Source of the DNA: an uncultured Clostridia bacterium
GTDB lineage: Bacteria; Bacillota; Clostridia; TANB77; CAG-508
Reading direction: 5' to 3'
Length of the DNA: 56,712 nt
Assembly: GCA_910589185.1 (NCBI GenBank)
Contig: CAJUSU010000008.1
Span: 1 to 56,712, forward strand
This document shows, one piece after another, positions 34,291-42,805 of this stretch. Numbering within the stretch: the stretch's first letter is position 1; every line of letters begins with the position of its first letter. Below the pieces are notes generated by a model. It saw only the letters and a program-made list of their open reading frames with translations, was not told the origin of the DNA and ran no database searches. Position numbers and translations under genes: made by a program.

Positions 34291-34941
34291 ATGAGAATTC
34301 AATTACCTAAAACTTTTGAATATCATGTTGGACAAGCAGACGCTACAGTTCAAAATGGAGTCTTGGAAATGACGCCAATGAGTTTCGAGAAAGTGATGTA
34401 TCAATTGACTTATCGGATGAAAGGAAAGGTGAGATGTGCCTATTGTCACAAAGTTCTTGAGCCTAACGAGATTAGCCTAGATCATGTTTTTCCACGAGAC
34501 TATGGAGGAATATCTATTCCAAATAACTTGAAACCGTGTTGCCACAAATGTAACGAGGATAAAGGTAATTTCTTGCCGTGGCAATATCGAAGGTTATGCC
34601 AATTAAGTCGAAAAGAAAAGAATCAAGAGGAAGAACGGTATCAATATGAGAACATGCAGGCAAGGAAGGAAAGGGGAGTTTTATTGCCAAAAGAATGGTA
34701 TGAGATGAGGAAGGAATATTCTGTACTGACAGTCATTACTTCAGAACGGCCATTTAAAGAATCAAGAAAATACCAAAGAGTAATAGAAATGTATGAGACG
34801 TATGGAAAAATTTGCAAGCCCATTGTTGTATCACAAAATCGTTTTGTGTTAGATGGTTTTTCAGTACTCTTGGCAGCAAAGAATTTAGGAATGAAAATCC
34901 CACTTCCATTCATCACCTTAGAAAATGTTATTGTCATTTGA
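34291..34941 (+). CDS. HNH endonuclease-like protein with ParB-like C-terminal domain
   Basis: ATG 34291 with AAAGGAGG upstream; 216 residues. Residues about 48-92 are an HNH/zinc-finger unit (CAYCHK, LDHVFPRDYGG, NNLKPCCHKCNEDKG) with CxxC pairs and the H-N-H order complete. The last 60 residues (VIEMYETYGKICKPIVVSQNRFVLDGFSVLLAAKNLGM) look like the start of a ParB/Srx-type domain. Base composition is higher in GC than its neighbours, and CGG is used three times as ordinary arginine (34414, 34636, 34747), whereas native-looking genes here never do so. This suggests recent acquisition. Target unknown. Confidence 0.75.
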   Translation: MRIQLPKTFEYHVGQADATVQNGVLEMTPMSFEKVMYQLTYRMKGKVRCAYCHKVLEPNEISLDHVFPRDYGGISIPNNLKPCCHKCNEDKGNFLPWQYRRLCQLSRKEKNQEEERYQYENMQARKERGVLLPKEWYEMRKEYSVLTVITSERPFKESRKYQRVIEMYETYGKICKPIVVSQNRFVLDGFSVLLAAKNLGMKIPLPFITLENVIVI

Positions 34942-34943
34942 GG

Positions 34944-34986
34944 CAGCTCCTCCACGATATCCTATATCGCGGAGGAGGTTTTTTTG
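34944..34986 (+). terminator. Strong intrinsic terminator
   Basis: GCTCCTCCACGATAT and ATATCGCGGAGGAGG form a long GC-rich stem with a CC-containing loop, followed by TTTTTTT. Confidence 0.9.
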
Positions 34987-35047
34987 TACTTGACTTTTAG
35001 AATAATTAGCAATAAAATATGATAAAATAACAAAGGAGGATAAGATT

Positions 35048-35978
35048 ATGTCATTAGTAACAACGAAGGATATGTTTGAAAAATCAATGAGGGAACATTT
35101 TGCTATTCGGAGCATTTAATGTAAATAATATGGAAATTATACAAGCAATTGTAGATGCAGCAGCAAAGGAAAATTCGCCAGTCATTTTACAAGCATCTTC
35201 TAGTGCAATAAAATATGCAAGAATTGGATATTTGAGAAAAATGGTGGAAGCAGCATTGGAAGAACATGATATTCCAGTGGCATTACATTTAGACCATGGA
35301 CCAGATTTTGAAACTTGCAAAATGTGTATTGATAATGGATTTACGTCAGTTATGATAGATGGTTCTAAATATGACTTTGAAGAAAATGTTGCTTTAACAA
35401 AGCAAGTAGTAGACTATGCTCATAGTAAAGGGGTAGTAGTAGAAGCAGAACTTGGAAAGCTAGCAGGAGTGGAAGATGACGTAAATGTAGATGCACAAGA
35501 TGCAATGTATACAGATCCAGACCAAGCAAAAGAATTTGTAGAAAGAACGGGATGCGATTCTTTAGCCATTGCAATTGGAACAAGTCATGGTGCGTATAAA
35601 TTCAAAGGAGAGGCAAAGTTAAGATTTGATATTTTACAAAAAATAAAAGAAAAATTACCAAATATTCCAATTGTATTACATGGAGCATCAACAGTTATTC
35701 CAGAACTTGTAGAAATGTGCAACCAATATGGAGGAAATATTCCAGGAGCAAAAGGAGTTCCTGACGAGATGTTACATGAGGCAAGCTTATCAGGAGTTTC
35801 AAAAATTAATGTGGATACTGATTTGCGTTTAGCAATGACTGCAGCTATTAGAAAGACTTTTGCAGAAGATCCTTCAGCATTTGATCCAAGAAAATATATG
35901 ACACCTGCAAGAGATTTAATTCAGGAAACAGTACAACATAAAATTAAAAATGTATTTGGTTCTAACAATAAAGCTTAA
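35048..35978 (+). CDS. fba: Class II fructose-bisphosphate aldolase, with +1 frame change at a CGG codon
   Basis: The frame is 35048-35107 joined to 35109-35978. It begins MSLVTTKDMFEKSMREHFAI, then codon 21 is CGG (35108-35110); skipping its C gives GGA and the conserved G-A-F-N-V-N-N. Unshifted translation stops three codons later. The rest is intact: VALHLDHGPDFETC (zinc ligands), VEAELG, GTSHGAYK and VLHGAS. The joined length (309 aa) is normal for class II enzymes. AAAGGAGG lies before the ATG and no other start can give a full enzyme. Cleaves fructose-1,6-bisphosphate in glycolysis, so the gene is probably essential. Confidence 0.93.
35108..35111 (+). other. CGG +1 recoding site in fba (ATT CGG A)
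   Basis: Zero-frame CGG at 35108-35110; +1 reads GGA (Gly) at 35109-35111, the first residue of the conserved GAFNVNN block. Unshifted stop at 35117-35119. Confidence 0.8.
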
Positions 35979-35980
35979 AA

Positions 35981-36003
35981 AAATCCCCTTCGGGGGATTT
36001 TTA
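35981..36003. terminator. Bidirectional terminator between fba and smpB
   Basis: AAATCCCC-TTCG-GGGGATTT, a tetraloop stem with T runs on both strands. It ends both convergent genes; the smpB stop codon touches it. Confidence 0.9.
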
Positions 36004-36451
36004 TATTTTTCCGAATTGCTGTCTTAATCTACGCTCTGCATCTTTTTTTGCAATATCTTCACGTTTATCATACAATTTTTTCCCTTTACCAATGCCAAGC
36101 TCAATTTTTACAAAATTACCAGTAAAGTAAAGACTCATAGGAACTAATGTGTAGCCTTGTTGTTTGATAAGACCAATTAGTTTGTGAATTTCACGTTTGT
36201 TCAATAGAAGCTTACGGTCGCGTAAAGGATCTTTGTTAAAAATATTTCCTTGTTCATAAGGAGAAATATGCATACTATAAAGATAGACCTCTCCATTTTT
36301 TATACCTGCATAACTATCTTTTAAATTTACTTTTCCGATTACGAATCGATTTAATTTCAGTTCCTGTTAAAACTATTCCAGCTTCTAAAGTATCTGTAAT
36401 AGCGTAATTATGTTTGGCTACAGGATTTGTAGCAATTATTTTTTTACTCAT
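36001..36451 (-). CDS. smpB: SsrA-binding protein SmpB, with +1 frame change at a CGG codon
   Basis: On the minus strand the frame is 36451-36338 joined to 36336-36001. It starts MSKKIIATNPVAKHNYAITD and runs through LTGTEIKSIRN; codon 39 is then CGG (36337-36335), and skipping its C gives GGA and the conserved G-K-V-N-L-K-D-S-Y. Unshifted translation stops eight codons on. The rest is complete (SMHISPYEQGN, LIGLIKQQGYTLVPMSLYF, KIELGIGKGKKLYDKRE). The joined length, 149 aa, is normal. SmpB delivers tmRNA to stalled ribosomes, so a rescue factor itself carries the putative stall codon. Confidence 0.93.
36334..36337 (-). other. CGG +1 recoding site in smpB (AAT CGG A)
   Basis: Minus-strand CGG at 36337-36335; +1 reads GGA (Gly) at 36336-36334, within the conserved [RS]-N-G-K-V-N motif. 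Confidence 0.8.
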
Positions 36452-36549
36452 ATATGTAAATTCCTTTCATTATTTAAGCAGTCTTAATAGTATCTGTAGA
36501 ACACATACTATTAAGACAATTCAATCAAAATAAAAACAGCTAAAAAATA

Positions 36550-37020
36550 TTACTCATCATCATTATCATCATGATTATAAGTAGTTATATTATTTTGCTT
36601 TGCATAATACATAACTAAGGCTACAATAATAATACCAACAATTGCAAGAACCATCCAAGTCCATACATCATTAGATACATTACCAAATAAACCAGTAGCT
36701 CCAGTATCAGCAGATGTTCTAGTAGCTGTATAACCACCGTTATTACCAGTTGCAACACCACTTGTTCTATTATCACGGTTCATACCATTATCAATACCAT
36801 TAGTGACATCTCTTGCACCATTTCCGATAGCATTTACACCGTCTTTAATGCCATTGACAGCACCTTTTCCAGCATCTTCAACTACATTTTCAGCACCACC
36901 AACGAAATTTCTAATACCATTTACAGCATTATCCATACCAGTATTAGCGAATACATTTGGAATAAATGCAAAAGTAAAAATAGCTAAAATAATGGCTGTT
37001 ATAAAAAGTTTCTTTTTCAT
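36550..37020 (-). CDS. Secreted, tail-anchored Gly/Asn-rich protein (156 aa)
   Basis: Unrecognised. ATG at 37020 with AGGAGGAT upstream. A signal peptide (MKKKLFITAIILAIFTFAFIPNVFA-NT) precedes repeated amphipathic G-x-x-N-[AG]-[IV] units (about 28-80) and a low-complexity Asn/Thr/Gly stretch; a membrane helix (about 118-140) and an acidic tail (HDDNDDE) end the protein. The same plan occurs in the next minus-strand gene, so both may be wall-spanning surface proteins of a pair. Confidence 0.65.
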   Translation of the reverse strand: MKKKLFITAIILAIFTFAFIPNVFANTGMDNAVNGIRNFVGGAENVVEDAGKGAVNGIKDGVNAIGNGARDVTNGIDNGMNRDNRTSGVATGNNGGYTATRTSADTGATGLFGNVSNDVWTWMVLAIVGIIIVALVMYYAKQNNITTYNHDDNDDE

Positions 37021-37158
37021 AAGATAAAATCCTCCTTTTATCAAAATTGGGTTCATTATTATTATTCATTTTTAAAAGTAAAATATTCTGATAAAAAGTG
37101 GAAACAACCTAATTTAAAAAAGCTGCTAAATTTTGAAAAATTTAACAGTTTTATATCA

Positions 37159-37584
37159 TTATTTTAAACGAATCATAATAGCAATTGCTAATAAAATAAG
37201 AATGACACCAACAGTAATCAATAAGATATTGATAATATTTGTAACAGACAAACCAGAATTAGAAGATTCGTTAGTTGTTGGCTGTAATGTTTGCATATCA
37301 TCTAAAGGATTATCTGGAATAGTAGTATCATTATTATCTACTATATTATTAGAGTCTGTTGCATTAGCATCAGTGATATCACTATTATTAGTAGTATTAT
37401 TATCAGTCACTTGATTGCTAGCTGTTTGATTATTGATTGGTTCTTCACTGTTAACAGAATTATTAGATTGGGTATTATCTGTTCCTGGTAAATTTAAATT
37501 AATATTAGCGGCTGAAGAACAAATAGTGCAAAGACTAAATATAACTAATAAAATTAAAAATATTTTTAACGATTTTTTTGTCAT
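37159..37584 (-). CDS. Secreted, tail-anchored Asn/Thr-rich protein (141 aa)
   Basis: Unrecognised. ATG at 37584 with AGGAGGAT upstream. Signal peptide (about 1-25), a long Asn/Asp/Thr-rich low-complexity region (about 30-108) and a single C-terminal membrane helix (NIINILLITVGVILILLAIAIMI) with a basic end. It lacks a sortase motif. Same orientation and layout as the upstream-lying gene at 36550-37020. Confidence 0.6.
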   Translation of the reverse strand: MTKKSLKIFLILLVIFSLCTICSSAANINLNLPGTDNTQSNNSVNSEEPINNQTASNQVTDNNTTNNSDITDANATDSNNIVDNNDTTIPDNPLDDMQTLQPTTNESSNSGLSVTNIINILLITVGVILILLAIAIMIRLK

Positions 37585-37760
37585 TTCAAAAAATCCTCCT
37601 TTATCTATTGTTACCATATAATCATACACAATTCATGAAAAAAAGTCCATACATTTTTTGAAATTTATATTAAAATTCAAATTACCATTACCCGAAAGCA
37701 TTGAATTATAATAAAAAACTATGATATAATACGCTTAATATTTTAAAGGAAAAATAAAAG

Positions 37761-38075
37761 ATGTACTATATTTATATGTTAAGATGTGAAGATAATTCAA
37801 TATATACAGGTATTACCAATGACATGAAAAGACGTTGGGAAGAACACCATAACAAAGAAGAAAAAGGAGCAAAATATACAAAAGGACATAGTGTATTAAA
37901 AATAGAAGCTTTATGGACTACAGAAAACAGAAAATTAGCTTCAAAATTAGAATATCATATCAAGCATTTACAAAAAGAGAAAAAAGAAGAATTGATAAAA
38001 ACAAAAGATTTAAAAAAATACTTAAGTCAAAAAATAGAATGTGAGAAATATCAATATATGGGGAATAAGATATGA
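37761..38075 (+). CDS. GIY-YIG domain protein, YhbQ/UPF0213 family
   Basis: A 104-residue GIY-YIG nuclease-fold protein. YYIYMLRCEDNSIYTGITNDMKRRWEEHH contains the Y-I-Y and Y-T-G strands plus the conserved arginine; KYTKGHSVLKIEALW and the glutamate of KLEYHIKHL follow. Size is that of single-domain YhbQ-like proteins, linked to DNA repair in some species. Its end overlaps the HD-CYTH gene by four bases (ATGA). Confidence 0.88.
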   Translation: MYYIYMLRCEDNSIYTGITNDMKRRWEEHHNKEEKGAKYTKGHSVLKIEALWTTENRKLASKLEYHIKHLQKEKKEELIKTKDLKKYLSQKIECEKYQYMGNKI

Positions 38076-40267
38076 TACAAAGAGATGTGATTTATGGAAA
38101 TATAGAGCTAGAAGGAATTTATGAAGAAATTGTAAAATCAAAAGATTTTTCAAGATTAAAAGACATTGTACAAACAGCATTAAATAGTATTCAATATCCA
38201 GAATTAGAAAGAGAAACACGTTATGAACATAGCATAGGTGTATATCATTTAATGTGCAGAACTTTAAACAATCTAGAAAGAAAGTTAAGCACTTATGGTT
38301 TGAATATTGCAAAAGAAGAAAAAGAATTGGCAAAATTGGCTGCTCTCTTACATGACATAGGACATGGAGTAAATTCGCATTTACTAGAAGAAATAACAGG
38401 AGTGTCACATGAACAAAGAGGTATTGATATTATTCAAGACTCTTCAACGGAGATTCATCAAATTATTAAAAATCACTATGGAGAAGATTTTGTAAAAAAA
38501 CTAGCAGGATTTATGGACTGTATTTATGGAAATGGAGAAGTTGAAGAGAGCATTGAACTAGAGGATAAAAATACAGTACCTTTAAAGGGATTACTTGCAG
38601 CATTAATTTCACATAACATTGATTTAGATCGTATTGATTATTTAATAAGAGAGTCTACTTATACAGGGATGGGAACATTAACAAATTATAAAGAACTAAT
38701 CAATAGCTTTGAATGTGTTCTAGCAGGAAATCAAATGATATTGGGGATACCTGAAGAAAAGAAACATTTATTAGAAGCAAATATTTTGGAAAGAACTAGA
38801 AATTATAGCCAAATTTATTATTGTGATGCAGATTTTACAGGAAATTATACATTTACACAACTGCTAGCAGAGTTAAGGAAACATCCCGAAGAAGTGCCAG
38901 AGTCAGTGCCAGAAGCTGTTCGCAAATTTCTAACACAAGAAAAAGCAAATTTTACAAGTCAAGAATATATGAGGTTAACAACTACACCTGTAGAACAAGC
39001 AATTAAACAAATTGCTCAAACAACTCAAAACGAAAAAATCAGATATCTATGTCATTATAAAGAAATTGCAAAAAATGATTTTCAAGTTTTGTATAATGGA
39101 AGAAGCGAAAGATATATTAGAAAATTATTAGGAAGAGTAATTCCAAATTTTCCAAAAGATTCACATTGTATTTTTTCACAAGAAAGAACGATAAAACCAT
39201 ATAAAAAAAACAAATTTGGAAGTATTAATATTATTACAAAAGCAGGAATTCAGAAATTTGAAGATTTACCGAATAGTGTTAGTCTAAAACCAATTAAAAA
39301 ATCAGTAATTGCAATAAATCCAGAATTATTACGTTTAGAATTAGGAATTTCAACACAAGAATTTCAAAGTAGATATGCAGACATATTAAAAGACATTATT
39401 GCAAATCAATCAAAACCAGTACAGGAATTTGAATTGAAATACATAATCACAAAACCAGGTATTTATACCGAAGACATTATAAAATTAGCAACACAGAAAT
39501 ACCCTATTGTAGATGAGGCTACATATCATTTTTCTGATGATTATTATGATGATCCAAGAGACTTTTCATTTTTAGAACAAGGGAAAGCATTAAGAATTAG
39601 ACATGGGCATACCCAATATTGTGGAGAACAAAGTCGAAGTTACAAAAATAAGAGAATTACCTATAAGACATATGAAGAAGAAGGAGATACAACTTATACT
39701 AATAGAGCAAAACAAGAAGAGATAGGAAGTAGTATGCAGTTAAAAGATTATACAGAGTTTCTTTCGTCTATTAGTGCACCAGATGAACTGAAAAATACTT
39801 TAAATGTAAATGGATATAGAAAACTTATCACAGTAGAAGTAAATGGACAGCTCATAGATATTTCGTTTTGTGTAGCGAGTTATCAAAATTGTATTTATGA
39901 AATGCCAGGTGTAGCTAGAACAATTGAGATTAGACCAAGAGATAATCAAATTATAGGTAGAACCTTACTATTACAGGTTAAAAGAGAACTAGAATTAGCT
40001 TTTCCAGGATTAAAAGATTCTATTACAAATGCTAATATTTATGAAATTGGAATGGTAGATACTTATGATAAATATAAAAAAGGATATATTGTTAGTGAAG
40101 ATGCAGTAGAATTTGAAAAAGAAAATCCAACAGCAGCACAGAAATTAGCTACTATTGTAGAAGAATTAAAACGAAGAAGACATATGACATATGTGACACA
40201 AACACCGCCAGTAGAAGAATTGAAAGGGCAAAAAGTTGTAAGAGTTCCAGAGGGAGAGGAAATTTAG
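38072..40267 (+). CDS. HD-domain phosphohydrolase fused to a CYTH (triphosphate tunnel) domain
   Basis: A 731-residue two-domain protein. The N-terminal 350 residues are an HD hydrolase: TRYEHSIGVYHL, LAALLHDIGHGVNSH and HNIDLDRIDYLIRES give the H...HD...D metal set of the dGTPase/SAMHD1-like YdhJ group. From about residue 450 comes a CYTH domain: EFELKY (the E-x-E-x-K signature), FSDDYYDDP, ALRIRHG, ITYKTYEEEG and NRAKQEEIG, and later ITVEVNG and IEIRPRDN. CYTH domains bind triphosphates in a tunnel. Such a fusion suggests linked handling of (d)NTP or inorganic triphosphate. Translationally coupled to the GIY-YIG gene. Confidence 0.85.
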   Translation: MIQRDVIYGNIELEGIYEEIVKSKDFSRLKDIVQTALNSIQYPELERETRYEHSIGVYHLMCRTLNNLERKLSTYGLNIAKEEKELAKLAALLHDIGHGVNSHLLEEITGVSHEQRGIDIIQDSSTEIHQIIKNHYGEDFVKKLAGFMDCIYGNGEVEESIELEDKNTVPLKGLLAALISHNIDLDRIDYLIRESTYTGMGTLTNYKELINSFECVLAGNQMILGIPEEKKHLLEANILERTRNYSQIYYCDADFTGNYTFTQLLAELRKHPEEVPESVPEAVRKFLTQEKANFTSQEYMRLTTTPVEQAIKQIAQTTQNEKIRYLCHYKEIAKNDFQVLYNGRSERYIRKLLGRVIPNFPKDSHCIFSQERTIKPYKKNKFGSINIITKAGIQKFEDLPNSVSLKPIKKSVIAINPELLRLELGISTQEFQSRYADILKDIIANQSKPVQEFELKYIITKPGIYTEDIIKLATQKYPIVDEATYHFSDDYYDDPRDFSFLEQGKALRIRHGHTQYCGEQSRSYKNKRITYKTYEEEGDTTYTNRAKQEEIGSSMQLKDYTEFLSSISAPDELKNTLNVNGYRKLITVEVNGQLIDISFCVASYQNCIYEMPGVARTIEIRPRDNQIIGRTLLLQVKRELELAFPGLKDSITNANIYEIGMVDTYDKYKKGYIVSEDAVEFEKENPTAAQKLATIVEELKRRRHMTYVTQTPPVEELKGQKVVRVPEGEEI

Positions 40268-40286
40268 AAAAAATTTCAAAAAACTC

Positions 40287-40317
40287 TTGACTTGGAGTTA
40301 ACTTCAAGTGTTATATA
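40287..40317 (+). promoter_or_regulatory. MerR-type promoter with 19-bp spacer and operator dyad
   Basis: TTGACT (40287-40292), a 19-base spacer and TATATA (40312-40317). CTTGGAGTTAACTTCAAG (40291-40308) fills the spacer as a near-perfect palindrome. This over-long spacer with a central dyad is the hallmark of promoters untwisted by MerR activators, so the operon is probably self-activated. Confidence 0.88.
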
Positions 40318-40350
40318 TAAATAGAAATATGCCACTTAAAGGAGAAGAAA

Positions 40351-40725
40351 ATGACAATAGCAGAAACGAGTAAAAAATATGATTTAACACCAGATACCTT
40401 AAGATATTACGAGAAAATAGGGTTACTCAATCGTGTGCCAAGAACACAAAATGGAATTAGAGACTATGATGAAAATTCATGCAAACGAATTGAGTTTATC
40501 AAATGTATGAGAGCAGCAGGTGTTGAAATTGAGATTTTACTAGAATATATGGCCTTATTAGAAAAAGGAAAAACAACTGTTACTGCTAGAAAAACATTAT
40601 TAGAAGAACAACGAATAAAATTACTAGAAAAGCAGAAAAATATCAATGTGACAATAGAAAGATTAAACTATAAAATAGCTCTCTATGAAGAAATTGAAAG
40701 TGGCAAAAGAAAAGATTTTACTTAA
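40351..40725 (+). CDS. MerR-family transcription activator
   Basis: A 124-residue regulator: MTIAETSKKYDLTPDTLRYYEKIGLLNRVPRTQNGIRDYDE is the winged-helix domain, followed by the dimerisation coiled coil (about 80-120). It lacks the paired cysteines of metal sensors, so the effector is probably not a heavy metal. AAAGGAG lies upstream. It heads an operon with DUF362, ECF S-component and DUF1893 genes. Confidence 0.9.
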   Translation: MTIAETSKKYDLTPDTLRYYEKIGLLNRVPRTQNGIRDYDENSCKRIEFIKCMRAAGVEIEILLEYMALLEKGKTTVTARKTLLEEQRIKLLEKQKNINVTIERLNYKIALYEEIESGKRKDFT

Positions 40726-40753
40726 AGAAGTGTAAAAAAGAAAGGATGGTTTT

Positions 40754-41635
40754 ATGGAAAAATCAAAAGTTTACTTTACAAAGGAAATCACACCAGAAAG
40801 CGTTGTAAAAATGTATGAAACGCTAGGAAAAGAATTGCCAGGAAAGGTAGCTGTTAAACTACACTCTGGTGAGAAAGGAAATCAAAACTATTTAAGACCA
40901 GAATTTGTGAAAGCAATTGTAGAAAGAGTAAATGGAACAGTAGTAGAATGTAATACTGCTTATGATGGAGCAAGAAACACAACTGAAAGACATGAAAAAT
41001 TGATGGAAGAACATGGCTGGAGTAAATACTTTACAGTGGATATTATGGACGGAGAAGGACCAGACAAAGTATTAGAAATTCCAAATGGAAAAGTCATTCA
41101 AAAAGATTATGTAGGAAAAAATATTGAAAATTATGACTCTATGTTAGTATTATCTCATTTTAAAGGACATCCAATGGGAGGATATGGCGGAGCCCTAAAA
41201 CAGCTATCTATTGGTGTAGCATCAGGACATGGAAAAAGCTACATTCACTGCGTAGGAAATGAAAATGGAACTTTTGAAGAAATGTTTCATGTAGACCAAA
41301 ATAAGTTTTTAGAGGCAATGGCAGACTCTGCATCAGCAGTAGCAAAGTATTTTGAAAATAAAATCGTCTATATCAATGTGATGTGCAATATGTCAGTAGA
41401 TTGTGATTGTTGCGCAGTAGCAGAAGACCCTTGTATGAAAGATATTGGAATTTTAGCAAGTTTAGACCCAATCGCTATTGACCAAGCTTGTATCGATTTA
41501 GTATATAACTCAAAAGATCCAGGAAGGGACCATTTTGTAGAAAGAGTAGAAAGACAAAATGGAGTTCATACTATTGAGGCAGCAGCTGAACTTGGATTTG
41601 GTTCAAGAGAATATGAATTGATAAATGTAGATTAG
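40754..41635 (+). CDS. DUF362 domain protein
   Basis: A 293-residue DUF362 protein: VAVKLHSGEKGNQNYLRPEFVKAIV at the start, MLVLSHFKGHPMGGYGGALKQLSIGVASGHGK in the middle (the family's H-x-K-G-H and G-A-x-K motifs), then DCDCCAVAEDPCMKDIGILASLDPIAIDQACIDL, whose cysteine cluster may bind iron-sulfur or metal. No ferredoxin domain is attached, unlike longer members. Part of the MerR-controlled operon; reaction unknown. Confidence 0.88.
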   Translation: MEKSKVYFTKEITPESVVKMYETLGKELPGKVAVKLHSGEKGNQNYLRPEFVKAIVERVNGTVVECNTAYDGARNTTERHEKLMEEHGWSKYFTVDIMDGEGPDKVLEIPNGKVIQKDYVGKNIENYDSMLVLSHFKGHPMGGYGGALKQLSIGVASGHGKSYIHCVGNENGTFEEMFHVDQNKFLEAMADSASAVAKYFENKIVYINVMCNMSVDCDCCAVAEDPCMKDIGILASLDPIAIDQACIDLVYNSKDPGRDHFVERVERQNGVHTIEAAAELGFGSREYELINVD

Positions 41636-41648
41636 GAGGAATTTGGTA

Positions 41649-42218
41649 ATGTTAGAAAAAGTAGAAAGTATTAAAAAGTCTAATCGTTTGGTAGAAATTT
41701 TATCAAACAGAAAAGCAAAATATATCATTGGAACTATTTTATTAAGTGGAATTGGTGTGGCTTTACCTAGAATATTCCACGTTTTGGCAGGAGCAAATGC
41801 GGGAGCTACCTTTTTACCAATGCACTTAGCAGTACTAATTGCAGCACTTACTTTTGGTATTACTTCAGCAACAGTGGTAGCAGGAAGCAGTGTTATATTT
41901 AGTTATTTATTAACAGGTATGCCAAGCTTAGCAAGACTTCCATATATGCTAATAGAACTTGTTATTTATGCTATTTTATTAAGCTTATTTAACAAAAAGT
42001 TCAATTCCTATGTATCTCTAATTGCGACTATTGTACTAGGAAGAATTGTATATAGTGGAGTATTGTTTGCAGCAATCCACATTTTTGGATTACCTACTTA
42101 TGGGATTTCAGTAATGCAAAGCATTATGACAGGAATTCCGGGAATTATGATTCAATTAGCAGCAGTTCCATTCATAGCTAAAGTGATGAATGAAAGGTTG
42201 AAATTGAAAAATGACTAA
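41649..42218 (+). CDS. ECF transporter S component-like membrane protein
   Basis: A 189-residue protein with five or six membrane helices; ATG 41649 has AGGAGG upstream. GTILLSGIGVALPRIFHVLAGANAGATFLPMHLAVLIAALTFG resembles the first helices of energy-coupling-factor substrate-binding subunits (P-x-H at the end of the loop). No ATPase genes are nearby, so it would share a general ECF module. The substrate is unknown. Overlaps the DUF1893 gene by eight bases. Confidence 0.82.
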   Translation: MLEKVESIKKSNRLVEILSNRKAKYIIGTILLSGIGVALPRIFHVLAGANAGATFLPMHLAVLIAALTFGITSATVVAGSSVIFSYLLTGMPSLARLPYMLIELVIYAILLSLFNKKFNSYVSLIATIVLGRIVYSGVLFAAIHIFGLPTYGISVMQSIMTGIPGIMIQLAAVPFIAKVMNERLKLKND

Positions 42219-42618
42219 TTTAGAAAAAGTAAAAGAAAGACTATATGCTACCAATGCGAGTTTAGTAGTTCTATATGCAAATGGAGAGATAAAAGAATAT
42301 TATCAAAACAGAATAAAAGACATCAAAGAAATATTGCAAAATGATGAACAAGCTTTAAAAGGTGCAAGCATAGCTGATAAAGTGATAGGTAAAGTAGCAA
42401 GTAGCATTTTAACGGTTGCAGGTGTAAAGGAAATATATGCAGATGTCATGAGTCAGTATGCAATTCCTGTATTAGAGGAAAATACTATTCCATATAGTTA
42501 TAAAAATTTAGTAGAATATGTACAAAATAATGATAAAACTGGAATGTGTCCAATGGAGAATAAATACAAAGAAGAAATAGATATTCATAAGATTTATGAA
42601 GAAATGGTAGAAGGATAG
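42211..42618 (+). CDS. DUF1893 domain protein
   Basis: A 135-residue DUF1893 protein: NASLVVLYANGEIKEYYQNRIKDIKEIL, then ASIADKVIGKVASSILTVAGVKEIYADVMSQYAIPVLEENTIPYSYKNLVEYV and GMCPMEN are the conserved blocks. The last gene of the MerR/DUF362/ECF operon; overlap with the transporter gene suggests coupling. The ECF plus DUF1893 plus DUF362 grouping suggests uptake and processing of one small molecule. Function unknown. Confidence 0.88.
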   Translation: MTNLEKVKERLYATNASLVVLYANGEIKEYYQNRIKDIKEILQNDEQALKGASIADKVIGKVASSILTVAGVKEIYADVMSQYAIPVLEENTIPYSYKNLVEYVQNNDKTGMCPMENKYKEEIDIHKIYEEMVEG

Positions 42619-42638
42619 AAAATTTATAATAGCAGAAA

Positions 42639-42673
42639 GAGTCAATGATTAAATGATAATCATTGGCTTTTCT
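42639..42673 (+). terminator. Terminator of the MerR operon
   Basis: AGTCAATGATTA and TAATCATTGGCT pair around a short loop, followed by TTTCTCG. Confidence 0.8.
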
Positions 42674-42805
42674 CGTATGTGTCCTTTTTGTAAAAAAATA
42701 GATATGAGCTTGTGATGTTACCTTATATTTTTTTGCGAAAACTCTTTAAAAGAAAACAAAAATTTGATATAATGCAAAAAATGAGAGAAAAGTGAGGACT
42801 ATATT

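Noticed and set aside
34951..34975. Small gene or repeat at the GC-rich palindrome after the HNH gene
   Set aside because: The stem followed by seven T is an ordinary intrinsic terminator.
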